This document shows, piece after piece, positions 1 through 6,669 of a stretch of DNA of 64,000 nt. The position numbers and the translations under genes were made by a program. This DNA comes from Methanoculleus sp. (lineage in GTDB: Archaea > Halobacteriota > Methanomicrobia > Methanomicrobiales > Methanoculleaceae): contig NZ_JAJGBK010000029.1 in assembly GCF_020696975.1 (NCBI RefSeq), positions 62,001 to 126,000 of the forward strand. The letters run 5' to 3'. The stretch's first letter is position 1; every line of letters begins with the position of its first letter. The notes beneath the pieces were generated by a model, which ran no database searches, was not told the DNA's origin, and worked only from the letters and a program-made list of their open reading frames with translations.

Positions 1-1
1 G

Positions 2-349
2 GAAGCGGCCCGGGACGGCGACCCCACCCACCTTCGGCGGATGATCCTCCCCCCGGGAGCCGCCGTCGCAGACCTCGCAAAAGTCGTCATCCGCGATACC
101 GCAATCGACGCAGTCTGCCGCGGCGCGGTCCTCGCCGGGGTGGGGATCACGGCAAAAGAGGGCGGGTTTGCGAAGGGCGAGACGGTCGCGATCATGACAG
201 GGCGCGGTGAACTGGTGGGGCTCGGAAAAGCCCTCGTCAGTTCGTCGGGGTTAAAACCAGGAGAGCCCGGGCTCGTCATCGCCCCCACCACCGTCCTGAT
301 GCGGCCCGGCACCTACCCGCGGGGCTGGAAGGTGCACGCGAGGGAGTAA
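2..349 (+). CDS. cbf5: tRNA/rRNA pseudouridine synthase Cbf5, C-terminal part (5' end outside window)
   Basis: The frame is open from the window edge, so only the last 115 residues are seen. They hold a PUA RNA-binding domain: the stretch AVCRGAVLAGVGI followed by the KGETVAIMTGRGELVGLGKA strand pattern, ending in the PGTYPRGW tail usual for archaeal Cbf5. Cbf5 is the catalytic subunit of the H/ACA RNP that converts uridine to pseudouridine in rRNA and tRNA. The catalytic Asp lies upstream of the window and cannot be checked. The partner Gar1 is encoded far to the right (62256-62480). TruB alone could share this tail, but the archaeal setting favours Cbf5. Confidence 0.85.
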   Translation, partial: EAARDGDPTHLRRMILPPGAAVADLAKVVIRDTAIDAVCRGAVLAGVGITAKEGGFAKGETVAIMTGRGELVGLGKALVSSSGLKPGEPGLVIAPTTVLMRPGTYPRGWKVHARE

Positions 350-367
350 TGGTGCGCGACCCGGGGG

Positions 368-379
368 ATATTATTAATA
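368..379 (+). promoter_or_regulatory. TATA-like box of tRNA-Ser
   Basis: An AT-only run (ATATTATTAATA) lies about 34-45 bases before the mature tRNA 5' end. This suits an archaeal TATA box with a short 5' leader. It is the only AT-rich run between cbf5 and the tRNA. Confidence 0.5.
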
Positions 380-412
380 GAGTATCCCGCCAACTAATGA
401 TGCACATTCTGT

Positions 413-499
413 GCTGAGGTAGTCTAGACCGGTAGGGCGCGGGCCTGGAAAGCCCGTGGGGCGTTGAGCCCCTCGGGAGTTCAAATCTCCCCCTCAGCG
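413..499 (+). tRNA. tRNA-Ser(GGA)
   Basis: The cloverleaf can be read by eye. Acceptor GCTGAGG pairs with CCTCAGC. The anticodon stem CGGGC/GCCCG encloses loop CTGGAAA with anticodon GGA at 447-449. A long variable arm (GTGGGGCGTTGAGCCCCT) marks it as class II, and the T arm GGGAGTTCAAATCTCCC follows. The discriminator is G, as expected for serine, and CCA is not encoded. No intron is seen. Confidence 0.95.
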
Positions 500-838
500 T
501 TATTATTTTGTTCAACCTGTTGAGCACCTGTTTCCAGAACGGTTTAGTTTTAGGGCATAATCGCACGCGACGTTGACTGCTACAGGTCGTGCTCAAGCCC
601 TGCAATGCAGAGTACGGCGCTATAATGAAGTTGCTCTAAAGACTTCCCCCGGGATATCGCCGCGTCGGGAGCGGCTGCCTGTACGTGCGATGGTTCGCTA
701 GAACCGGAGCTTGAGAAACTCGAAGAGTCTCAATTGAGGGATGAAAGGGGCATCCAGGTGAACGGCGGGTACATGAGCATCAAAAGGTACCTGCACCATG
801 TTAGAGGTTGGTCGCGGGCGTATGCGCTTTTGAGCGAC
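500..838. other. Gap with no convincing gene
   Basis: The composition is noticeably less GC-rich than the flanks. A plus-strand frame runs open from 629 to 979 and has protein-like composition in its first half (residues such as EPELEKLEESQL and MSIKRYLHHVRGW). It lacks a good start and its last third is antisense to the acetyltransferase gene, so it may be the remnant of a gene lost next to the tRNA. No copy of the tRNA 3' end that would mark an integration site was found nearby. Confidence 0.3.
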
Positions 839-1408
839 CTAGAAGATGTTACAGCGATACATCGGTATCGTGTTCTTCCTTTTGGTTTTCAAGGCCCTGT
901 GGAATCCAAATTTGTCGTAAAACGATTCGGCATCGGGTTTGGCATCGACAGTGAGAACACAACATCCAGAATATTTTGACACGGTTGTCGCTATCGATCG
1001 TATCACAGTCAACATGGCTCGCCCAACACCTCTCCCCTCGTATTCCTGGTGTGTAGCGAACCGGGCGATCTTGATTGCAGGATAATAGGAGTAAGTATAC
1101 CAATCCTTGTCGTCTTCAGGATCGATATCCTTCTTGATGATGCTGTCATTAAGGAGCGAAAAGTATCCAACGCACTTTCCCTTGTATATGGCAAGATATG
1201 TAACGGCAACGTGGGCATCCTGATTCTTCAATGCATCAACGGTTAGATAGTCGATCAATTCCTGGTGTGCACAGAAGAACGACAGAGTATCACGATTAGC
1301 GGTGAGGCGTTCAAATGATAAATCCGATAGAGGTATCTTTGGCAACCCGGCATCCGTGGTCGTAGGAGAGTCTATTGGGGGCATCTCGATCGTGTAAGAA
1401 TAGGCCAC
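839..1408 (-). CDS. GNAT-family N-acetyltransferase (possible toxin-type)
   Basis: The 189-residue protein has a central-to-C-terminal GNAT fold: the strand with IARFATHQEYEGRGVGRAML gives the acetyl-CoA pyrophosphate-binding loop (R-G-V-G-R), followed by a Cys-rich strand (GCCVLTVDAKP) and the late AESFYDKFGFH helix-strand typical of the family. GNATs move an acetyl group from acetyl-CoA to an amine. The start is GTG at 1406-1408, 14 bases after the stop of a 53-residue gene, so the two look co-transcribed. The pairing of a small protein with a GNAT resembles TacAT-type toxin-antitoxin modules, but the partner is not a visible ribbon-helix-helix protein. GC content is lower than in neighbours, suggesting transfer. 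The family is sure; the toxin role is inference. Confidence 0.75.
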   Translation of the reverse strand: MAYSYTIEMPPIDSPTTTDAGLPKIPLSDLSFERLTANRDTLSFFCAHQELIDYLTVDALKNQDAHVAVTYLAIYKGKCVGYFSLLNDSIIKKDIDPEDDKDWYTYSYYPAIKIARFATHQEYEGRGVGRAMLTVIRSIATTVSKYSGCCVLTVDAKPDAESFYDKFGFHRALKTKRKNTIPMYRCNIF

Positions 1409-1422
1409 CGAGGGGTGCTTCT

Positions 1423-1584
1423 CTAGCGGATAGATCTCACAAGTTCTTCTCCATGGTTACGTACCCAGCGGGTCATCTCCCGCCCTTCCGGAGTGTCATA
1501 CCGGTCGGGATCCGCCATGTACTTCTCAAAACGGCGGGCATCATCGCCTTCGAGATGGAGACCTAATTCAATCTTCTGGGCCAT
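1423..1584 (-). CDS. Small 53-residue protein upstream of the GNAT gene
   Basis: The frame starts at ATG 1584-1582 with a purine-rich GGAG about ten bases upstream and encodes 53 residues beginning MAQKIELGLHLEG and ending in HGEELVRSIR. It is rich in Asp, Glu and Arg, with a predicted helix (GDDARRFEKYM) and no Cys or membrane segment. It is too short to have been obvious by length, but it has a good ribosome site, sits 14 bases before the acetyltransferase gene and follows a TATA box. A role as antitoxin or regulator of that enzyme is inference from position only; the family is not recognised. Confidence 0.55.
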   Translation of the reverse strand: MAQKIELGLHLEGDDARRFEKYMADPDRYDTPEGREMTRWVRNHGEELVRSIR

Positions 1585-1639
1585 ATCAATTTCATCTCCG
1601 CGTAATTTCAGGTATGTTATGATATGCTATCCGCCATCA

Positions 1640-1647
1640 TATAAATA
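1640..1647. promoter_or_regulatory. TATA box, usable in both directions
   Basis: TATAAATA reads as a good archaeal TATA box. On the minus strand it would start transcription near 1618, giving a roughly 34-base leader for the 53-residue gene. On the plus strand it would start near 1669, ahead of the doubtful ORF at 1695. Confidence 0.5.
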
Positions 1648-1694
1648 CACATTTAGTATCTCCCGACCTCTCAGACCGCGTCGGCTGCTCTACA

Positions 1695-1817
1695 GTGAGC
1701 GATTTGACAGGGGCGATCAGATCTTCGGCGACGGAAGCCATCCGGGGGGTTGCGGAGGCCAGGGCCGGCCGCCTATACACCCTGAAGGAGGCACGTGCCG
1801 CGTTGCAGGCGGTATGA
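1695..1817 (+). CDS. Doubtful 40-residue ORF
   Basis: A GTG-started frame encodes 40 residues with Ala/Arg/Glu-rich helical composition (pieces TEAIRGVAEARAG and TLKEARAALQAV), which recalls the C-terminal half of small antitoxin-like proteins. It lies downstream of the divergent TATA box at 1640. No ribosome site is evident and the frame is open upstream without a better start. It may be a gene remnant. No function is assigned. Confidence 0.22.
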   Translation: MSDLTGAIRSSATEAIRGVAEARAGRLYTLKEARAALQAV

Positions 1818-1884
1818 CGCAGGAAAAATGGCTTGCTGAGGTTATTTTTATAAATCCAGAAGACCGGATCCTGGAACCCTCGCA

Positions 1885-3027
1885 TCAGAAGGATATCCCG
1901 GCCATCATCAGGGCAAAGAGCACCAGGTCATAGACAGTGTGGGTGATCGCCGACGTCGTGGTGTTCGAGTACTGCCGGATATAGGCAAAGACAATCCCTG
2001 CCAAAAAGACCGAGATGAGCCCGTCCCAGCTGTACTGGAGCGCGTGGAGCGACGCGAAGAGGAGGGCCGGGAGGAGGATGCCGAACCGGGGCTGGAGCAG
2101 GCCGCGGATGCTCACCTCCTCCCCAAACCCCGCCGCAACGGACGCCATGATGATCCCGGGCAGGGTGAGCGAGCCGGCAAAGAGCAGGTTGACAGCCTCC
2201 TCATCGGTGACCGGGAGGCCGAGCCAGCCCACCAGGGCGGCGAGCGCCGGGTCGATGAAGTGGAAGGCGACAACGAGGGCGAGAGCCCCAACAACGGCGA
2301 GGATGACCTCCTTCCCCGTCGGCCGGACGAGCCCGAGCCGTTCCAGGGTCTCGCGCAGCGTCCGCCGGACGTATGCCCCGGCGATGAAGAACGAGCCGAC
2401 GAGCGTCCAGAAGAGAGTGTACGCGTTCAGCGTGACCGTCTCCGCGAGGAGATCCCCGGACTCCGTCAGGAGGCCGAGAAACTGCTCCGAGAGGAAGGGC
2501 GGACCCCCGGAGACCAGGAGCGGCACCGGCGGGATGAGGGTCATCGCAAGGATGACCACGAGTGCAACCGTATGGAGGAGTGAGTCCGGGTCGAACGGCA
2601 GGTATCCTGCGAGCCATACCCTGAACCGGCGGGAGAACCCGATGAGGCTGGCAAGCCCTGCGACAAAGACGCCGAGGAGGAGCAGGGCCACTTCTGCGGC
2701 CAGGGCAAGGTCGACCGTCTCAAACTCCCCGGTCTCGATCGCTTCCACCGGGAGGATCGCGATGAACCCGACACCGGCCGCCGCGGCCGCAAGCCCACCG
2801 ATGAGGAGGAGGAGCCAGATGCCGGCGATCCACCAAAACGCCCGGTGCCGGGTCTCCGCGAGGTAGACGAGCATCGCGAGGATGACAAAAAGCCCCGCGT
2901 CGAGCGCTGAGGCAAAAAACACCCCAACCTCACCGCCGAAGACCCCGGAGGCCACGACCAGGAAGATGAGGCCGAAGAAGACGATCAGCAGTTCGGGGGC
3001 GTGGCGGCGGCAGAGTTCCAGCGACAT
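1885..3027 (-). CDS. CPBP-family intramembrane metalloprotease
   Basis: The 380-residue polytopic membrane protein has about eight to ten hydrophobic segments. The C-terminal third holds the CPBP (CAAX protease/bacteriocin-processing, Abi) signature: GEEVSIRG with the paired Glu at about 303-304 and Arg at 308, then SLH with His near 328, then ITHTVYD with His near 363. These are the expected active-site residues of glutamic-type intramembrane proteases. The N-terminal 200 residues are extra membrane helices of unknown role. It lies 51 bases after the MFS gene on the same strand and may share its transcript. The substrate is unknown. Confidence 0.85.
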   Translation of the reverse strand: MSLELCRRHAPELLIVFFGLIFLVVASGVFGGEVGVFFASALDAGLFVILAMLVYLAETRHRAFWWIAGIWLLLLIGGLAAAAAGVGFIAILPVEAIETGEFETVDLALAAEVALLLLGVFVAGLASLIGFSRRFRVWLAGYLPFDPDSLLHTVALVVILAMTLIPPVPLLVSGGPPFLSEQFLGLLTESGDLLAETVTLNAYTLFWTLVGSFFIAGAYVRRTLRETLERLGLVRPTGKEVILAVVGALALVVAFHFIDPALAALVGWLGLPVTDEEAVNLLFAGSLTLPGIIMASVAAGFGEEVSIRGLLQPRFGILLPALLFASLHALQYSWDGLISVFLAGIVFAYIRQYSNTTTSAITHTVYDLVLFALMMAGISF

Positions 3028-3078
3028 AGCATCCTCAGAGACGATAGTATAGGGCCGGCAGCACGAAGAACGTAGCGT

Positions 3079-4254
3079 TCACCGCCAATGAAGCCGCTCG
3101 ATGGCCAGCCAGCCGAGCACCCCCATAATCCCGAGGAGACCTGCCTGCAGCAGGAAGATCGCCGGCAGCGGCCACCGGCCCGAGAGGGCGGCACCCGCGA
3201 ACGGCCCGGCCGCGAGACCCACGGAGTAGAGCGTGTTGTATATGCCGTAGGCGGCGCCCTGCGAGCCGTGGTCGCGGTAGATACCGGCGAGGATCGGCAT
3301 CACCGGCACCAGGGCGCAGCTCAGCGTGACCCCCAGCATGAAGACGGCAACGGCGACGAGTGCGAGGGTCGGCGCCTGCATGGCGGCGAGGGTCGCAATC
3401 CCCGAGAAGAAGAGCCCGCCGCCGATGAGGTAGCGGCTGCCCCCGTACCGGTCGTAGACCCTTCCTGCGACCGGCTGGGCGAGGATGGCCGCGACCGCCA
3501 GCACTGCAAAGACGAGGCCGATCGTTGCCGGGGACGCCGAGAAGGCGGTGTGCAGGTAGACCGGGAGGTAGGGGTCCACGATGCCGTAGGTCCCGGAGAC
3601 CGCGATGACCGCGGCTGCACAGGCAGCGAGCGGGAAGAGGGCGCCCCGGGGCAGCATCGGTGACCGGTCCCGGCTGCAGGTGCGCACCGGGACCGCAAGA
3701 ACCGCGAGGCCGATGGAGGCCACCAGCACCGCCGGGAAGAGGAAGGTCGCGGTATAGCCCAGGTACTCGAAGAGCAGCCCCCCGACCACCGGTCCGAGGA
3801 CGGTCCCGAGCCCGACCGCCGAGAGCGCGATCCCCATCTTCTCCCCGAGCCGCGAGGGGTCGCAGGTATCGGCAAGGAGCGCAAGCCCTGCGGACCAGGT
3901 GGCCGCTGCCGAAACCCCCTGGACCGCCCGGGCGATGATGAGGTGCGTGACCGTCGTCGAGAACCCGAAGAGGGCCGTCGCGAGGGCGAGAAGGAGCATC
4001 CCGACGACGATGAGGGGACGGCGTCCCACCCGGTCGGAGAGGAGGCCCATCGGGATGGAGAAGAGGAGGAGCATCACGGCGTAGACCCCGAAGACGACCC
4101 CGATGACCGATTCATCCACCCCGAGGCGGGGGGCGTACTGCGGGAAGACCGGAATGAGGAGGCCGTAGATCATCATGTCCGCGAAGATGACGAGCACGAC
4201 CAGGACGAGGATCGCGTCCGGCGATGCGGTGATGCGGTGTGGTTGGGTTGTCAA
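3079..4254 (-). CDS. MFS transporter (drug:H+ antiporter-1 type)
   Basis: The 391-residue protein has twelve predicted helices. Motif A of the major facilitator superfamily lies between helices 2 and 3 (GLLSDRVGRRPLIVVG). The helix-5 region (LGTVLGPVVGGLL) fits motif C of DHA1 antiporters. Such proteins expel hydrophobic compounds using the proton gradient, but the substrate cannot be told from sequence. It probably heads a transcript continuing into the CPBP protease gene. Confidence 0.85.
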   Translation of the reverse strand: MTTQPHRITASPDAILVLVVLVIFADMMIYGLLIPVFPQYAPRLGVDESVIGVVFGVYAVMLLLFSIPMGLLSDRVGRRPLIVVGMLLLALATALFGFSTTVTHLIIARAVQGVSAAATWSAGLALLADTCDPSRLGEKMGIALSAVGLGTVLGPVVGGLLFEYLGYTATFLFPAVLVASIGLAVLAVPVRTCSRDRSPMLPRGALFPLAACAAAVIAVSGTYGIVDPYLPVYLHTAFSASPATIGLVFAVLAVAAILAQPVAGRVYDRYGGSRYLIGGGLFFSGIATLAAMQAPTLALVAVAVFMLGVTLSCALVPVMPILAGIYRDHGSQGAAYGIYNTLYSVGLAAGPFAGAALSGRWPLPAIFLLQAGLLGIMGVLGWLAIERLHWR

Positions 4255-4365
4255 AGTGCACCTTCTCGATGCGGCCGCCGCCGTCTTCGCGGCGCCGCTC
4301 TCTCGTCCTGCAGGTTAGCGCCGCCGGCTTATATCAGTGGCAGGAGATACCCGCCGCGAACCGTC

Positions 4366-5214
4366 TCACAGTGGTCCCCGGTAGTACGCGAGCTCGCGGG
4401 CGTGGGGCCGGAACGCTTCGACGAGCGCCGCCGCCTCGTCATCGCGCAGAGGACCGTTCCGCCCGGCGGCGGCAAGCGCCTGAACCTCCGCGGGCGTAGA
4501 GCAGCCGACGATTGCGACGGTGATATCCTGGGCGAGAGCGTATCGGACAAGGATCTCCGGCGTCACCCCCGCATCGGGGATGAGGTAGTTTGACCCCCCG
4601 AGCACCTTCATCCCGATGACCGCGATCTCCTGCTCCCGTGCGGCAGGGAGTGTCGAGGAGAGGAATCCTCCGAGCGCGCCCTCAATCGGGTTGACCGGGA
4701 TCATCACGGCGTCGACCGGCCAGGTCTCCACAGCGTGCGAGAGGACGTCCGGGTCGTGGTGCCCGGTCACCCCGATATGCCGGACGATGCCGGAATCCCT
4801 CGCCTCGATAAACGCCGCGAGGGCCCCGTCCGGTGCTTCGAGAGCCCGGACGTCGGCAAACGTCCTGACATCGTGGATCTGCCAGAGGTCAAGGGTCTCA
4901 ATGCCCATCCTCTGAAGGGTCCTCTGGAGATCCAGTTCTGCGTCCGCGTGGAGCCGACTTGCCGACTTGCTGGCCTGAAAGATTGGTTCCCTGAGTTCGG
5001 GACGGTTCCGCCAGACCTCGCCGTAGTAGTCCTCACTCCCGGCGTAGGCCTTCGCCGAGTCAAAGTAGGTGATCCCGGCCTTGAGCGCCTCGGTGATGAC
5101 GGCGTTTGCCTCCGCATGCCGCCCGTAGGTCCGGAGGACCCCTTCTCCCCCGAGCCCCACCGGGGTGACCTCCCGCCCGGTCTTCCCGAACATGCGCTTC
5201 GTGAGCCCCTCCAT
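4366..5214 (-). CDS. Aldo/keto reductase family protein
   Basis: The 282-residue protein has a TIM-barrel AKR layout. The N-terminal FGKTGREVTPVGLGG is followed by the catalytic Asp and Tyr in FDSAKAYAGSEDYYG, a Lys in FQASKSA and a His in LWQIHDV, completing the tetrad. The C-terminal AIVGCSTPAEV segment is where NADPH normally binds. The chosen start (MEGLTKRMFG) lies downstream of a TATA box at 5238-5246, while a longer frame to 5256 would begin upstream of it and is therefore unlikely. The carbonyl substrate is unknown. Confidence 0.85.
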   Translation of the reverse strand: MEGLTKRMFGKTGREVTPVGLGGEGVLRTYGRHAEANAVITEALKAGITYFDSAKAYAGSEDYYGEVWRNRPELREPIFQASKSASRLHADAELDLQRTLQRMGIETLDLWQIHDVRTFADVRALEAPDGALAAFIEARDSGIVRHIGVTGHHDPDVLSHAVETWPVDAVMIPVNPIEGALGGFLSSTLPAAREQEIAVIGMKVLGGSNYLIPDAGVTPEILVRYALAQDITVAIVGCSTPAEVQALAAAGRNGPLRDDEAAALVEAFRPHARELAYYRGPL

Positions 5215-5237
5215 GGGCCACCCTATCCATACCCTCG

Positions 5238-5246
5238 TTATAAATA
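5238..5246. promoter_or_regulatory. TATA box between aldo/keto reductase and VOC genes
   Basis: TTATAAATA lies in the divergent gap. On the minus strand it predicts a transcript starting almost at the reductase ATG (5214). On the plus strand it predicts a leader of about 35 bases before the VOC gene. Confidence 0.55.
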
Positions 5247-5302
5247 CCTTCACCACCGGACCAAAGAGTTATCCGCCCCGCCCGCCACCGGGAGCCGGAG
5301 GT

Positions 5303-5668
5303 ATGCACATGCCGACGATAGTCTGGTTCAATGTCCCCGCCGGCGATACCGGCAGGGCGCGGGCGTTCTATGAGCAGGTCTTTGCCTGGGCAGTGAAGCC
5401 GTTCCCGGGGATGGAGCAGGAGGGGTATCTTGAGATCGCGACAGAAGGGATTGGCGGCGAGATCCTTCCCCGGGCCCACCCAGGCGAGCCGATAACAGTC
5501 TTCATCGGCGTTCCCTCGATCGACGAGTACGTGGCCCGGGTTCAGGAGGCTGGAGGAAGAGTCGTGATCCAGAAGAGGGCAGTCCCGGGGAGGGGTTACT
5601 TCGCCATCTGCGAGGACACCGAGCAGAACCGGCTGGGCCTCTGGAAAGACGATCCGACGGCTGGTTAG
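5303..5668 (+). CDS. VOC (glyoxalase/bleomycin-resistance) superfamily protein
   Basis: The 121-residue protein has two beta-alpha-beta-beta-beta halves: an N-terminal IVWFNVPAGDTGRARAFYEQVF and a C-terminal GRGYFAICEDTEQNRLGLW ending in the conserved GLW tail. VOC proteins bind metals or small molecules. The usual His metal ligand of the first strand is replaced (WFNVP), so enzymatic activity is uncertain. A GGAGG ribosome site lies four bases before ATG 5303. It is divergent from the aldo/keto reductase. Confidence 0.8.
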   Translation: MHMPTIVWFNVPAGDTGRARAFYEQVFAWAVKPFPGMEQEGYLEIATEGIGGEILPRAHPGEPITVFIGVPSIDEYVARVQEAGGRVVIQKRAVPGRGYFAICEDTEQNRLGLWKDDPTAG

Positions 5669-5956
5669 ATGGGTATTGCCCAACCGGAGGATCAAATCCG
5701 GCCGGTGCGGCACCCTCTACGCCAGGACACCTTCCGGTGTGAGTGGACGACGCAGTCGAGGATCCTGTAGCCAAAAGCAAAACGCTTTATTCACAAAACA
5801 GTTACTGCTATGGCCTTCTGCCAATCAACTGGCCCGCACCGCATCCCCAACCGTTTGACGGGGGGATGCGACCCTGCAACGCGGCATTTACGGCCCGCAT
5901 TTCCGTTTTTAGGCGGGGGGTAAAGTTTATTTACGCCAAGAAGCATCGTCCACCAC

Positions 5957-6622
5957 ATGAAGAGAGTGTTTGGTATCCTTGCCCTCATGGTGATCGCGAG
6001 CATCATGATCGCAGGATGTGTGCAGCCAACGGGCGACCAGCCGGCGACCCCCGGTACAACACCGGGCCTCACCGAGACACCGGTGGAGACCGAGACCCCG
6101 ATGGCGACAGCGACGACACCGGTAGAGACCGAGACACCGATGGGAACAACGACGACACCGACAGAGACCGAGACACCGGTGGGAACAGCGACAACACCGA
6201 CAGAGACCGAGACTCCGATGGGAACAGCGACGACACCCGCCGGGCTCGTAGCTCCGGCAGGAGCTCCTGCCGGGAACGTGACGGAGACCCCGACGACGAC
6301 CTCCGCCGCGAACGTAACGGAGACACCGCCGGGACCACCGGCCGCAGCCGTCGCTGACGAGCTCGTCTCGATCACCGACAGCGGGTTTGAGCCGAGCTCG
6401 ATCACCGTACCTTCCGGCACCACAGTGGGCTGGACCAATGAAGGCACGATGAACCAGACCGTAACAGGGACCAGTGCGAGCAGTTTCTTCGATTCCGGAA
6501 TACTTCAGCCAGGTGACTCGTTTACCAACAACTTCAGGGCCACGGGGAACTACACCTACACCTCACAGACCACGGGAGCTACCGGGACGGTCATAGTCAC
6601 CCCCAACAGCACCACCTCCTGA
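5957..6622 (+). CDS. Thr-rich lipoprotein with cupredoxin-like domain lacking copper ligands
   Basis: The 221-residue protein starts with a lipoprotein signal: a hydrophobic stretch and lipobox MIAGC, with Cys21 as lipid anchor. Residues 41-92 are four 13-residue repeats rich in Thr, Pro and Glu, a probable O-glycosylated stalk. Residues about 130-217 form a plastocyanin-like domain (FEPSSITVPSGTTVGWTNEG... GNYTYTSQTTGATGTVIV). The positions where plastocyanin-like proteins carry His, Cys, His and Met are occupied by Gln, Ser, Thr and Ala, so copper binding is unlikely. It is probably anchored to the outer face of the membrane. A TATA-like AAGTTTATTTA precedes it at about 5923. Confidence 0.8.
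   Translation: MKRVFGILALMVIASIMIAGCVQPTGDQPATPGTTPGLTETPVETETPMATATTPVETETPMGTTTTPTETETPVGTATTPTETETPMGTATTPAGLVAPAGAPAGNVTETPTTTSAANVTETPPGPPAAAVADELVSITDSGFEPSSITVPSGTTVGWTNEGTMNQTVTGTSASSFFDSGILQPGDSFTNNFRATGNYTYTSQTTGATGTVIVTPNSTTS
6077..6232 (+). repeat. Four tandem 39-bp repeats inside the lipoprotein gene
   Basis: Each unit encodes 13 residues of the form TP(V/T)ETETP(M/V)(A/G)T(A/T)T. The four copies differ by a few bases, are in frame, and encode a Thr/Pro/Glu stalk between the lipid anchor and the globular domain. Copy number is likely to vary between strains. Confidence 0.9.
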
Positions 6623-6669
6623 TCCCTCTTTTTGCACCAGTGAGCACAACCCCGGAGGCGAGCCATTTC

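Noticed and set aside
413-499. tRNA-Ser as an integration site for the adjacent low-GC islet
   Set aside because: No repeat of the tRNA 3' end was found downstream and no integrase is present.
734-979. 81-residue plus-strand ORF with TTG start
   Set aside because: Its first half looks protein-like, but it has no good start and overlaps the acetyltransferase gene antisense by about 140 bases. It was kept only as a possible remnant in the gap note.
5215-5256. Fourteen-residue N-terminal extension of the aldo/keto reductase
   Set aside because: The TATA box at 5238-5246 lies inside this stretch, so a transcript would start after the extension.
5743-6357. 204-residue Asp/Arg-rich ORF and other frames over the lipoprotein repeats
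   Set aside because: These are alternative frames of the 39-bp repeats. Only the frame with signal peptide and globular domain is coherent.
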